Shown here piece by piece: positions 22,166 through 34,060 of a stretch of DNA of 64,000 nucleotides (its first letter is position 1; every line of letters starts with the position of its first letter). This DNA comes from Epiperipatus broadwayi (Eukaryota > Onychophora > Udeonychophora > Euonychophora > Peripatidae), in the NCBI GenBank assembly GCA_028023455.1, contig JAQFVV010000031.1, positions 9,536,093 to 9,600,092 of the forward strand, given 5' to 3'. The notes under the pieces were generated by a model. That model did no database searches. It was given only the letters and a program-made list of their open reading frames with translations, and was not told where the DNA came from. Both the position numbers and the translations under genes were made by a program.

Positions 22166-23690
22166 ATATATATATAAATTTTATGAACCATGTTTGCCTA
22201 TTAAGATTTAATCCAAAAGATCATTTTTATAACTAAAATTATATGATTTAAAATATATATGTAAAATCATATTAGATCTAATGATAATCCTATTTATTGT
22301 TTAAATTTTATTTTATGAGAGGAAAGTAATATTAATTATTCCTCATTATTATAATCAAGGATTTATCATATGAAAGTAATATTTGTAATTTTATATAAAT
22401 GTTGTACCACATTATCTATATACATTATGTAATGTCTGTAAAATAAAGCACAAGTTGTATATAGGTAATACAATTTAGAGTCACGTGCTATCAGTTCTAT
22501 TATGTGTGATTAACTCCCCCGCCCCCATATTAAACATTGTGATAATAAAATTTTAAGTTAAGATTTATTAAGAAATGTTGTGTTGTGAACAGGTCTCGGA
22601 TTTTTATGCAGACTTTATAATTATCAAGAGATACTTCTTATTTGATAAAAATAAATTTTATAGTATTTAGTGGGTCTAAGGTTTATAAAATTATTACTTA
22701 TATTTTTACAAAACGGCTATGAATATGAGGGCTTTGATCCTTGAAAGCACTTAGCCATTTGATTAACTATATATATTAAAATAAAATATATACTATTCTT
22801 TATTTGTTTTTAGCTTTGTGTTGTGTGTGTGTGTTAATGCATTTTATATATTTTGATTTATAACAATTAGCCACAGAAGTGTAAACTATTTACTTACTTA
22901 TTATTATTATTACAATAATCTGGGTTCCTGCTCTCCGTATGCATTGTCATGGTTTATAATTATTAAAAACTTCATTACCTCCATCTTCTTTCTGCATGGT
23001 TCACTCATCATATATGGTCAAACTGCATAATGGTAAACCAGACGTTTTGCAAGCCCAGGTTCCTAATCCAAGTATTAGCACCAGTCTAAGTTTTACATGG
23101 AGCTGGAGACTCCAGATTTGTTTTCTCTATTTTGCATGCACCCTCAGAAGTATATGCACCTCTGTGGCCAGGAACATCCATCCTACCATGCCATCTGATC
23201 GTTCAGCTGATCTTTATTATTATTATTCATTCTTACAATGGAAATGTTCTTAAATGCTTTCGCAATAGTCCCTCTTATGTGATATAACAGTAAATAAGTG
23301 TTCCAAACCCATAATGGCTGATAGACTTATAAATATTAATTAGGAATTATTCAGAACACACACTGTAATATGTAGACCACCATTATCTTCACTTATAATG
23401 ATGTAAAAAGCCAGTAGAATATTTTATTTAACAAATCTGTAAGCTACCTATTTGCTATATTCATTCCTGCAATAAACTTATTAATAATGAGTGTTATTTG
23501 TGAATTGAAAATCGCAGTATAATTGCACAGGTTTAAGTATATTAAGGATTAAATTAGTGCATCTCCAGCTTTGAACCTGATCAATAAATTGGCATGTAAA
23601 ATCATGTTTTGTGAAATTAATAAGGGTCTCAATTAATAGAATACATAAGTAGGTCTCTAAATAATAAAGTAACCAAAGTGTCTATATTTG
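22166..23690. other. No supported gene
   Basis: AT-rich DNA with a less AT-rich patch at 22920-23230. The plus-strand ORF there (22996-23253, 85 aa) has no recognised motif, no repeat partner and ends in a (TTA)n stretch. Confidence 0.5.
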
Positions 23691-23930
23691 AGTTCTAGCA
23701 TGGATAAGCTTGAGTCAATGAAAGAACCCCGAGGAAAAGAGTCTTTGTTTGAACCCTGAGCTACATCATGCTGTAAGAAGGGAGGCTGTGTAATGACAAG
23801 GATGCTAATTATGTGGTAGATGCTAGAAAGTTTCAGTAGAAGTTCAAACTAGAAGCATGGGGTAGCCCCTATGTCAGCTGGTTGAGAGCCCCTGCTTGGT
23901 CTTTTGGTCTTGTTGTCGGATTACACAATC
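23690..23930. repeat. Less AT-rich block, possible old SINE remnant
   Basis: GTCAGCTGGTTGAGAGCCCC (23873-23892) recalls the A-box arm of tRNA genes, but the box is imperfect and no B box is evident. Composition differs from its surroundings. No second copy was found in the window. Confidence 0.25.
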
Positions 23931-24221
23931 TTAATTATTACAGAAATAAAAGTTAATAGACTTGACTGTAATATAGTGAAAGAAAATAGTGTCTTTTATG
24001 TTGTTATGTCAGAATTCATTCAGCATTTTTTTTTTCCAAATATTGTAATTATTATTAAGAAAATATCAGATTTTAAAGCAGAATTTTATATGGTTATTTC
24101 TTTACATTAAATAAGAAAACTTTTTTCTGTAAGAATGTTTACTCTAACTTAGTTGATGACATTGTTCTAATTAACAAGTAAGTTTTGTAAATGTTTAAAA
24201 AGATCTAAAGTGATATTTTAG

Positions 24222-24420
24222 AACAGGGTAAAGAACATTTTTCTGCCAAGGACCATTAGGTTATTCATTATATCATTTGCAGGCCATCCAAAATTATTAA
24301 CTTAAAAATTCACCTGCTATATTTGATCAAACAATTTTCCCCTAATCATTAGGGGTAGTCAATGTTTTCAGGTAGCAAACCAATTTCAACATGCCTTTTT
24401 TAAATAAGTCATAATTATTT
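24222..24420. repeat. Possible hAT-type transposon end
   Basis: CAGGGTAAAGAACATTTTTC with TGCCAAGGACC and GCAGGCCATCC resembles the CAGGGGTN...GGCCAN ends of hAT/Charlie-like elements. I found no matching inverted end, so this is only a suggestion. Confidence 0.25.
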
Positions 24421-26044
24421 TATTTTGAGAATTATAAATATGGTATCATTATTATTAATGGCTGTTCCACATTTAATTACAATTTTTTCACTTGACCTTG
24501 TAATCATACTTTCTGACATTTATATTCTTTAATTTCTCTTTATGTTCTGGACAGATTATTCTACAGTAGATAGGTTGCAGTCTTTTATAAACTACTGTTC
24601 AACAAATGTTTTTGAATTTTGTGTTTTTTTTTAAATGATGTAACTTGCTTTCACAGAATTTTCCAAATTGTTTTTAAATGTTTCAGCCAATTGATGAAGC
24701 TCTTTTCAAGTTTTCTACTTTAATATTTCTTTCGTATCAATTTTATTGTAATCAGAATGTTTCAATAAAGTGTTCTTTATTAATATTTATTATTTCATTT
24801 TATATAAAAAGTGTTGACCCACTTACTGAAATATGCAATTTTCTAGTGTCTTATTTTTTTTTATTTTATTCAGAGTAGCCATCATTTTAAAAAGAAAATA
24901 AATGCAAATAATAATAAAACAAAGTAAAATTCTAACTTTATTTTTGTGAATATACAGTTTATGAAAATCACTATAAAACAAACAAAATGCCTTCAGCATT
25001 GTAGATTAAATATGTAGTCAGATAGACTGTTCAATGTAGATAATTTGTCAGAATATTACACCTCAGATAGAATGACTACAACAATTATAATAGTTGGATG
25101 TCATTGAGAAAATAGTTTACTTAACTCCTAATTTAATATTTGAAATACATGCATGTAAGTAGAAGTTTTATAAAGGGACATTTTATATATGTTTTTGAAA
25201 ATGTCAGAGGGGGAAGTATTATTGAAAGCTTTTGATAACCAGAGGTTCCCTAATTCTGTTTTAGAATATTATTCATTTACAAAATTAAATTAAAAAGTCC
25301 TCAAATCCAACTTACTGAGTTTTAGAATAAAATTAAAATTTTATACTGTAGTGAATGTTGAGCATTTTTAAAAACTCTCCCCAGGTGGAATAAAAGAAAG
25401 TATCTAAATATTAACTGATTAAAATTGATGTACATGAAATAGTGATTATAAATAAATTTGATTGGTTGGGAGTATTATTCACCCAAAAAATAACCAAAAA
25501 AAACACATAACATTCATAACACACTAACATTGATAAGTGTTGCAATAAAAATAGTAAAGAATATATTTACATATGATTAATAAAGATAGGGAAGAGATCC
25601 AGATAATTCACATATAGAATCTTTGCACCTAGTAAATAAATTAACTGTTTCTTCTTTAAATGTTATTAAACTTCAATAAACTGGATTGTTTGAGCAGAAA
25701 AAATAGTTATGTTTGCAAAAACATTTGACATAATCAAATAAATAAATTATCAGAGCAGACATAATTTGCTCAATGAATACATTTAATTTAAAATGTATAA
25801 ACCCAGAAAATATCAATAAACAGTACAAAAGTGTCTGTAATAACTATAATGATAATTAAATATAAATACAGCCTTTGCAACCATTGCATTTTTTTAAATT
25901 TAATGGCAGTGGAGGAAGATTGGGGAATTAACCAAAAGTACTTTTGCATATTGAAAGACTATATTTATATTTAATTACGATTGTATTTATTATTTATATT
26001 ATATATATATTGATACGAAGATTTTCACGGGTTGCATATATAAA
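24421..26044. other. No supported gene
   Basis: AT-rich DNA without repeat partners in the window; the small ORFs here show no family pattern. Confidence 0.5.
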
Positions 26045-26160
26045 AGACATATTTTGTGGGTTCATCTGTGTTAAAAAAATTTAAAGGTCATGTTAAAAAT
26101 GTCGGTATGTTAACATTTAAATTTTTTTAACATGGTTGAACCCACAAAATATGTATATCT
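26045..26160. mobile_element. ~116-bp hairpin element
   Basis: AGACATATTTTGTGGGTTCA at 26045-26064 returns inverted at about 26137-26160, and the inner arms pair through TTTAAA tracts. It is a MITE-like foldback with a short loop. Confidence 0.8.
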
Positions 26161-26380
26161 ATTAAACATTAAATAACCCCACATGGTTAAGAAATACAGC
26201 ACCACCCTCTGTAAACTAATATATAAATACATTACAATTTGTATTTCAAAATAGCCAGTTCAAAATGATACCACTTTGAACATTCTGCTATAAGATGATA
26301 TATATTGAAATACAAACAAATTCAAAGATATATATATATAAAATAAATAAAAATATCCGTTAATTAAAAATAATATTGTA

Positions 26381-26587
26381 ATTATAATTGAAATAATATT
26401 TTTAAACGGTTTATAAACAATTCAAACAATCTTTAAATCCGCAGAAGTACTTTCGGTTACTTTCAAACCTGCCTCAACTGCTATTAAATTCAAAAACAGG
26501 TTTGAAAGTAACCGAAAGTACTTCTGCGGATTTAAAGATTGTTTGAATTGTTTATAAACCGTTTAAAAATATTATTTCAATTATAAT
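26381..26587. mobile_element. Perfect 91-bp inverted repeat with 25-bp loop
   Basis: The arms 26381-26471 and 26497-26587 are exact reverse complements, with a less AT-rich tip (CCGCAGAAGTACTTTCGG). The outer right arm runs into (TA)n. No target duplication is obvious. A transcript would fold into a near-ideal long hairpin. Confidence 0.95.
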
Positions 26588-26705
26588 TATATATATATAT
26601 AGGCATATCAAAATTTGTGAAATTAATTTTGTGTTTAGTTTAATTTTTTAAATAATAAGTGTAACTATATTCAAGGCTAGATATGTTTATAAAAAATTCA
26701 TAGAA

Positions 26706-26850
26706 ATGAATCAACACTTAGACAATCCTAATATCAATAACAATCAACAATCTCAATATGTTATTAAGACACCTTTATTGTTAAAAAGAGATTGCCTCAA
26801 CAACAGATTGAGATTGTTATTGATATCGCCTAAGTGTTGACTGATTTTTA

Positions 26851-26855
<5 letters not shown>
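26706..26855. mobile_element. ~150-bp hairpin element ending at (TA)n
   Basis: ATCAACACTTAG, ATATCAATAACAAT and AACAATCTCAAT in the left half return inverted in the right half (26803-26855). It lies just downstream, in the minus-strand gene direction, of the 26908-26970 exon candidate. Confidence 0.8.

Positions 26856-26886
<31 letters not shown>
26856..26886. repeat. (TA)n microsatellite
   Basis: Alternating TA directly after the hairpin element and 21 bp from the candidate splice donor at 26907. Confidence 0.9.
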
Positions 26887-26888
<2 letters not shown>

Positions 26889-26907
26889 GCAAATACATAT
26901 ATAGTAC

Positions 26908-26970
26908 CTGATTAGTCAAGTTCTGCATTCTATCCACAGTGCCATAAAAATAATACCTATCATTATCCAT
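26908..26970 (-). CDS. Candidate host exon, M13 peptidase-like (63 nt)
   Basis: The minus strand reads a good acceptor (TTTTATTATTTCAG), then 21 open codons beginning MDNDRYYFYG and ending RMQNLTNQ, then CAG|GTACTA as donor. Exon length is a multiple of three and phase is 0 at both ends, matching the candidate exon at 41746-41886. In neprilysin-like proteins the block after the conserved helix contains an LYNKMT-x-x-x-IQN pattern, and FYGTVDRMQNLT aligns with it in spacing. The order (upstream exon at higher coordinates) is also right for a minus-strand gene. No zinc motif is in the window, so the family is a reasoned guess. The Met is not proposed as a translation start. Confidence 0.45.
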
Positions 26971-27533
26971 CTGAAATAATAAAATTATAATAATATTAAT
27001 TGTTATTATTGTTATTGGTAGCAGTAGTAGTAGTATTAATAACAATACAAAGTTAAATTAGTCTTTGCATTTTACTGCAAAAATTATATAAAGGATTCTC
27101 ATATAAATGATGAGGGAAGTGTTTAAATTTTTTTAAGAATTATTTCCCTCTCTAACAAAGCATAGTGGATATCAATTACATGATCAATATTGGATAATTA
27201 AATGGATTATCTAGAGTAATGGTATACATTTTTGCCGTTACATTATTTTACAATTAATACTTAAAGGGAAAGATCGCAAATAAAAAGTGTTTATTAAAAA
27301 CTAAAAGAAAATCGGTACAGATGTGTTCAACATATATAGATAGCACAGATGGAAAACTTTAAAACTGTTTTAAGAAAAAAAAGTATTTAAAAGGATTTTT
27401 TGTAAAAAAAAAAAAGTAAAGATCTTAAAATAAAGATTGATATTTTTGAAAATAGAAGTAAATGTTAATTTCTATCATATTTAATCTTAATACATAGTAC
27501 AAGCTTAAACCTGCATTTATATATGTAATATAT

Positions 27534-27754
27534 GTGGGATTCGAACTCAGACTTTCACACGACCCACACATATTTTGAAAAGATAAATAATCACCAATAT
27601 ACATATTTCATGCTAGACAGCAATCATCACACATATATACAATCAGTGCTCAGCTTTATATTAAGATAGCCAATCTTCATACTTTAATGGACAGGCACAA
27701 ACTATTCTAACTCATAACTCTTGGGTCATATGAAAGTCTGAGTTCGAATCCCAC
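27534..27754. mobile_element. ~220-bp hairpin repeat with B-box-like ends
   Basis: 32-nt arms at 27534-27565 and 27723-27754 are inverted copies with small differences. Each contains GTTCGAATC, a perfect match to the Pol III B-box consensus. The middle holds AAAAGATAAATAATCACCAATATAC, also seen at 14044-14068. It may be a tRNA-derived SINE dimer or a foldback that captured a tRNA-like end. Confidence 0.7.
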
Positions 27755-27767
27755 ATGTGTAGTCTTG

Positions 27768-27930
27768 TAAATGGAAATGATCATTATAAAGCAAACTAGC
27801 CCTTGGGACACTTAAATATTTAAAAGGTCAGATAAGATATAAATAAAAATTGAAGATTGTTTTTCCACTCTGAAGCAGCAACAAGCACATGGACCATAAT
27901 AAAATAACATCTAGACCTTAGGCTCAGTGA
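27768..27930. repeat. Short dispersed repeat, copy 2
   Basis: Same-orientation relative of 20349-20500, sharing GTAAATGGAAATGAT and CTAGCCCTTGGG. It directly follows the B-box hairpin, so the two may form one composite element. Confidence 0.6.
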
Positions 27931-28350
27931 TATCATGTTCAATGGATTTGTAAAAATGGTGATAATAAGAAGTATAAAATTCCAAATAATTGAATTCATG
28001 GGTAGTTGTTTGCTTAATTCTGACTATTAATCTACATATAAACTGTAGCTGTAGCTGTATTGCAGACTCCATGATGTAGGAGTCTGCAATAGATTTAATT
28101 TCCTATGATATATGAGCTGAGGCAGCCTTCAAATTAATGGATACTGAATGGCAGCAAACCACAAACTGGTCCCCCCAAAAATAGTAAATGAACTTCGGTT
28201 GGATGAGTGCAATGCATCATGGACAAGGCAGACTTCAGAATTCTCATGAAAAGTATGAACTCTTTTGTTTATTCAATACGAACATTGACAAACTTTCAAT
28301 TGGTAATATAAAATATGAACTCTTATCTGACTTAAAGATTTCTAAATCAG

Positions 28351-28351
<1 letters not shown>
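27931..28351. other. No supported gene
   Basis: A short inverted pair (GCAGACTCC with GGAGTCTGC, 28062-28090) is present. The overlapping ORF 28188-28559 is mostly translated (TA)n. Confidence 0.5.

Positions 28352-28438
<87 letters not shown>
28352..28438. repeat. Long (TA)n microsatellite, ~85 bp
   Basis: Uninterrupted alternating TA; this is among the longest pure TA tracts in the window. Confidence 0.97.
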
Positions 28439-28441
<3 letters not shown>

Positions 28442-31177
28442 CCTCAACTTTTACTCAGCACAATCTTTAACTTATTTAACCTCAACAAACTCTCATTTAT
28501 TTCAAGTAGCTTGTCAATTGAATTTACTATTAACTTTAGGATCAAACAAGGTTGACTAGTGTGCTTATCTATTAATATTAACAGTAATATCATGTGTGGG
28601 GCACCAAATGGTAACTATAAATCTTAATGCCCACCAGAGATCATCATCATTAGCCATGTTTAGGACTATACAAGATAATGGAGAAAGTTATTAAATTGTC
28701 TCAAAAAAAATAATGTTGATAAAACCATTCAATCTATGCGGTCTTAATTTCAAACCTAGCATTAGTCATGCAAATATTTCATGATAAATTTATGACTAAA
28801 TCTATAATAATGAAACAACTTTCTTCCACCACTTTAATATAAATATCTGATCTCGAGTGGTAACTACGGAAAATGTTATATACATTTCTAATTTATATAT
28901 GACTGGAAATAAATCAGTAATCGATGCAGAGAACTCATAATTTATGTTCATAATATAAAATTATTATTTAATTTAATACAGGATCAAATATTATAAATAA
29001 ATCCTCCCCATTTAATTCCATTACTTTATTTTTCGTTCTCAGCATCTATCACTTTTAATAGCTACAATTATATAACACGGAATGTCTGTGTTATGTTCTC
29101 TAATCTGAGAAGCCTTAATCTTATTTCTCTAAACACACATATTCCTTTTAATCAACTATCAATTCATGATCACTATTCTAATAATAGTACAATAATTTTA
29201 TTATAATATGCTACTTGACTTCCAAACTAGCTCTTAGACTAACAATTGAACTGCTTTTTCTCAAGGTCTAGATCTATTAAGAGGTGCACTTATAAGCGAT
29301 TACATTGTAATGGATATGATCCCAAATATGCTAAATTAAATTTTAATACGAGTTTACTAGTGGGAATCACTCTAAACTCCGAGAGCAGGAAAGGGATTTT
29401 ATGTCTGCTCCCAATATTCACAACATTACAATGAACCAAAAGATTAAATCTATTAAACTTAACCTAACTATTCCCTGTGATTTTATTCTATATTATGTAA
29501 TCTGTTTGACCAAATTTAACTAATAATTTTAAATCTATTATATTTTGACAAAGTAAACTATGGATTTAAAACATGGACATTAATCATATAAATCGATCAA
29601 GATTTTCTTATGTAAGTAAAATACGGAAATAAATTATAAAAACAAATTATGCAAATTAACAATGAAAATCAATTATGTAAAAATGAATTATGTGAAAGTG
29701 AATTATGTGAAAATAAATTACCAATATAAAAATAAATTATGTGAATCAATCATGGAAATAATCAATATAAAAATTAATACTGTAACTCAATCATGGAATC
29801 AATCAATATTAAATGAATAATTTAAATGTAAATATGAACTAATATTAGCTTTAAACATAGGTGCTGGATGTAGATTCTGGAGATATTTGAAATATTAAAG
29901 CACAAGACGCAATGTAATTTTATAACAATAATAAATCTTTATTACAGTAATAATAATGATAATAAATAAAAATAAAAACACACTTAAATATAATATTGTT
30001 ACACTCAAATATATGCTAGCAGATCTACTAAAGACAAATATGATACAAATACATATTTAAATTAACTAATTTTCTGAATGACTTATTCATTGTTTTAACT
30101 TTAAGAAAAACCTATAAATTCCTGCTCCCCTTTTTATTGCAAACATTATCAATTGGACTATTCCAAAATAATTTATCAGTTTTAGTTATTCTAACAAGCA
30201 GTAATAAATAATCATCAATTTCTAAATTATTTCAACAAGCAATAACTTTTTCATTTCTTATGAAAAAGGATGATGTGACACTAAAGATCTCTCATTGATC
30301 CTGCACATGGATTTAAATTCAAAAACCACATTTTTATGTTCATGCTTGCCAGATATTCACGTTTTTCGACCATATTTTGATAGGTCAGCATGTTGCCCTA
30401 GCTTGACGACACTCAATTTACCATCCTTCACAAAATCGACTATAGACCGGTTAGCTTCTAAATTAAAATCTTTGTCATCCCTCCATCAACACACATACAT
30501 CTGACTGAAATTCTTATCTTATCAAGGCAACTTTTATTTTGTCCTACATAAAAACACTCTTCATATTTCATATCACCATGCTGTATTGTATAATGCGCAC
30601 ACATCAGCATCTTGGTAAGTGAAGTTAAAAAACAACAACTCCTAACTTCAAATGTTTGCTTTAGCTAATGAGAGGTCTTTTCTTGAGACCTAGAATCATG
30701 TGAAGAACTCTTGTCTATACACTTACTCAATATAGGCATGCACAACATTTTCTACAACTTGAACAATAACTCTATTAATAATTCCCTACTTTAATAAAAA
30801 TAAATGGAGTGAAAATTGGTCATCTCCTACTGCCATAGTAAATAAATCATGAGACAGTTATTTCCTATCTATGAGGTGGTAAGATAACTCTACCTCAGTA
30901 ATAACGAGCATTAATAGCTTTACATATGCACACACATACATCAATTACAGTCTAGATAAATGACAAAGACAAACCAGATCCCAAAATCAAGACTATTAAT
31001 TTTCTCAATTTTAAAAAGATAAGACCACAACAACATACACCTAGTATTTATATTAATAACAGATCAAAACTGAAAATAATCTTTCTAATGACAATGTTTT
31101 GATTGCAATCTCATTTTTTAATATAGAAACAGAAAACCGTTAACACAGCACAAGAGTGAATATTGTGCTAGTTATAC
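28439..31177. other. No supported gene; old repeat-like DNA
   Basis: AT-rich. The plus-strand ORF 30295-30504 has no motif I recognise. GTGTGGGGCACCAAATG at 28594-28610 looks like an element boundary but has no partner. Confidence 0.45.
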
Positions 31178-31290
31178 ATCACATCATGAATAAAAATAAA
31201 GTGGCTTAACAGATTTCTCTGTGCATAATTGCTGAGAGATTCTTGACTTCATTTAAGGAGAAGCCACAATACATCACATCACATTGAATC
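31178..31290 (+). repeat. LINE 3'-tail fragment
   Basis: This is an inverted copy (relative to the window) of the tail at 14205-14310, with AAAATAAAGTGGC at one end and ACATCACATCACA at the other. No coding part of the LINE precedes it, so it is a heavily 5'-truncated copy. Confidence 0.75.
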
Positions 31291-31634
31291 TGATTTCTTA
31301 CCAGTTTACAAATGAATGCTGGTGGTAATGATTAAAATATGTATAAAAATGTAAAATTAAATACTGTAGTAATAAAAAAGTAAAAAAAGTTTGTCTTGTC
31401 TTAATATTTTTCAAATATTTGAAATTTTTTATTAGTCATACTTTATTTGCTTATTTTTTTAATGCGAATTTTAAAGTAATTTTTTGTTGCTTTGCTTTTA
31501 TGTGAATTCTGAAAATTACAGCACCTACCCCCCATTTTCAAGGTAAATTAAGTCGTTTTTTGTGTGATTTTTTTTTTAATGCGGGTTTTCTGTGGAACCT
31601 ATCTACCACATAAAACAAGACCCAGGTGTACATT
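31285..31634 (+). repeat. ~345-bp dispersed repeat, copy 1
   Basis: Inverted relative to 37612-37980. Shared blocks are CTGATTTCTTACCAGTTT, TTTCAAATATTTG, CTACCCCCCATTTTC, and ACCACATAAAAC followed by ACCCAGGTGTA. A partial third copy is at 38688-38802. No frame is conserved. Confidence 0.8.
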
Positions 31635-31886
31635 ATTTTCAAAATCTGTATGTTATAAATAATCTATCAGTAGTTTTATTTTTTTAGTATCCTATTTTCA
31701 CAAAATTAGCCTGTTGAAATTCTTTGCCAATGTTATTCTTCTTAGTGTCACCATATAATGTAATCGTGGCTGTTGTATTAATAAATATTCATCACCCTAT
31801 AATAATATTCTGGATCAATATCTTGATTGTCTGTGAAAATGAGTTATAAAATAAAATATTTTTTCATTACATTTTTTTAATTTCAG

Positions 31887-31972
31887 TGTTTTCTATTGAT
31901 TAGTTGAGTATTTTGAAAATGGATTATAATGGCCTTAGTAAAGATCTTGTACAAAATTTAATGAAGAGTGAT
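31887..31972 (+). CDS. Possible first coding exon of an unknown plus-strand gene
   Basis: After a strong acceptor (TTTTTTTAATTTCAG) there are 32 nt with an in-frame TAG, then ATG in excellent context (GAAAATGG, 31919). Eighteen codons beginning MDYNGLSKDLV follow, then a consensus donor GTATGT at 31973. Phase is 0 at the end. I do not recognise the protein and found no convincing second coding exon: an acceptor at 33756 leads to only 13 codons before a stop, with AATAAA at 33846-33851. It may be a non-coding transcript or chance. Confidence 0.25.
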
Positions 31973-33950
31973 GTATGTTATGATTTATAATGTGTTCTTT
32001 GTTACCTTTTTAGAATATCAGTATTGTTTTATAATTCTAAGATTTTTATTCTTTTCTATTCCTTTGTTTATCAATTCATAGTTATATTTTATTATAACAA
32101 TATTTTTAACTTTTATGGATTTCTAAATATTCATTTTTTTTAATGGAACATTTTAAAATATCTTTACATTTCTCTTTGCTTTATATATTGTCTTGCCTTA
32201 ATTGAAATTGTACTGTTGAATTGATTTTTTTTATATACCAGTTGTGTAGCAGTGTTTAACTCTTGAGTCCAAAGCACCCTGAGAGCTCCTGAACAAAAAT
32301 TTAGACTTTCAACTGAGTTTGCACAGAATAGGTATGCAGTACACTTACAGTTCTCAGACCATTTGACCCACCATCTTTTTCTGATTTAAATGAGGTATTA
32401 CCTTTTTTTGTACAATAACATTTGGATTTTTCTAAGAAAGTTTTTGTAAAATACAATTTTTCATTTTTTATTTCTCTTTTATTTTTTAGATTTAATGACC
32501 ATAAAGCTGTCTTTTTCTAGAAAATTATTTTTTCAAAAAAATAAGTTAGAAGAAGGAAAGTAAAAAAATGGATTATATCAAAAAGACAAAAGTACTGTTA
32601 GTTTTATTTGCTATAATAATCACATTTGATACCTTCATAACTGGATTCAAATTTGAAACTGATGCTAACATTTAGCCAGGATTCTGTGAGTATTGAATTA
32701 GTTTTATTATTTATTTTTCTATTATTATTATTGTTTTCTATAATTAAATGTATATAGAAACAATATATATATATATATGATACAATACATTTCAATAATA
32801 TAAAAACATTTATTTGAATTATTTTTCTGACCTAGTTTTAGAAACTCTTTTTTTTACATACGATAGAATTTTAGATAAAAACACATTTGAATAATGTGAA
32901 AACTTTTTTTGAATTAGTTTGGTGACCTAGTTTTTATTACTTTTTTTATATATATAAATGTAGAAATAATATATATATATATATGATAGAATACGTTTCA
33001 ATAATATAAAAACGTTTATTTGATTTTTTTCTGACCTAGTTTCTAACTCTTTATATATATACACATACAAAATAATATATACAAAATAGAATTATATATA
33101 TATATGCAGAAAAGAATATATATATATATATATGATAGAATTTGATATATCTATGTAGAAAACAATATCTCTCTCTCTCTCTCTATATATATATACACAC
33201 ACGATAGAATTTTAGACAATACATTTGAATGATATAAAAACATGCACATCCACACTTATCATATACCCTCAGCCATCCACTCTTATATTTCATCTCCCAC
33301 ACACATATATAATCAGTGCTTATAATAAATTTGTTTATTTTGATATTTATTGATTTTTTTTGTTCATTTTATCTTGGAGAAATTTTTGTTTGATATTTTT
33401 TTTGAGTACATTTTATTTACTTGAAAAGAATACACATTTTAGGTCACACACCATTTTCACTAATATAAGTAATATATAATAATATTATACTATACTATAC
33501 ATTACATTACAATTTAATAAAGTCCTCAACATCTTGTAAATTATTCCTGTTATTTTTTTCCCCACTGAAAACCAAACATATTTCTAACAGATACCTGCAT
33601 GCAAGGATAACCAAACATTTCTAGTATATACTCTGTTATAAAAGTAGAACATGTGGGGCCGCTAGTAAAAATCAAAGTTGCCAATCGCACTGTTTTTGTA
33701 ATTTTTGCATAGAAAAATTACCTCAGGTAAGACATATTATATATCTTTTTTTTCAGCATTTTGAAGTGCATGTGATGAAGCTGTCTATGAAATTGTAGTT
33801 TTAAGTTATATCTTTCAAAATTGAGAATTTGTGAACCAATGTAAAAATAAACATGTTTAAAAATGAAAAAAATCTTTTTTAATTATTTTTTTTTTTGGTA
33901 ATGACTATTTTATCAGCTTTATTACATTCTCTCATATTTGCACTTTCTAA
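31973..33950. other. Intergenic or intronic; short TA and CT microsatellites at 32763-33205
   Basis: Several diverged tandem-like segments repeat the phrase TTTTTCTGACCTAGTTT...ATAGAATAC...AATAATATAAAAACGTTTATTTGA (32800-33060), interleaved with (TA)n, indicating a decayed local duplication. A perfect donor-like CAG|GTAAGA is at 33726. Confidence 0.5.
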
Positions 33951-33956
33951 AAATGT

Positions 33957-33992
33957 GTGTATATATATATATATATATACATATAAATATAA

Positions 33993-34056
<64 letters not shown>
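33957..34056. repeat. (TA)n-rich microsatellite, ~100 bp
   Basis: Alternating TA with a few C and A interruptions in the first third and pure afterwards. Confidence 0.95.

Positions 34057-34060
<4 letters not shown>

Noticed and set aside
22996-23253. Plus-strand frame of 85 codons in a less AT-rich patch
   Set aside because: No recognised domain, no splice context and no repeat partner; cannot be supported as a gene.
23904-24110. Plus-strand frame of 68 codons
   Set aside because: No motif; low-complexity AT-rich codons in a region without other gene signals.
28188-28559. Open frame of 123 codons
   Set aside because: More than 25 codons are translated (TA)n (IYIYIY); the flanks show no coding pattern.
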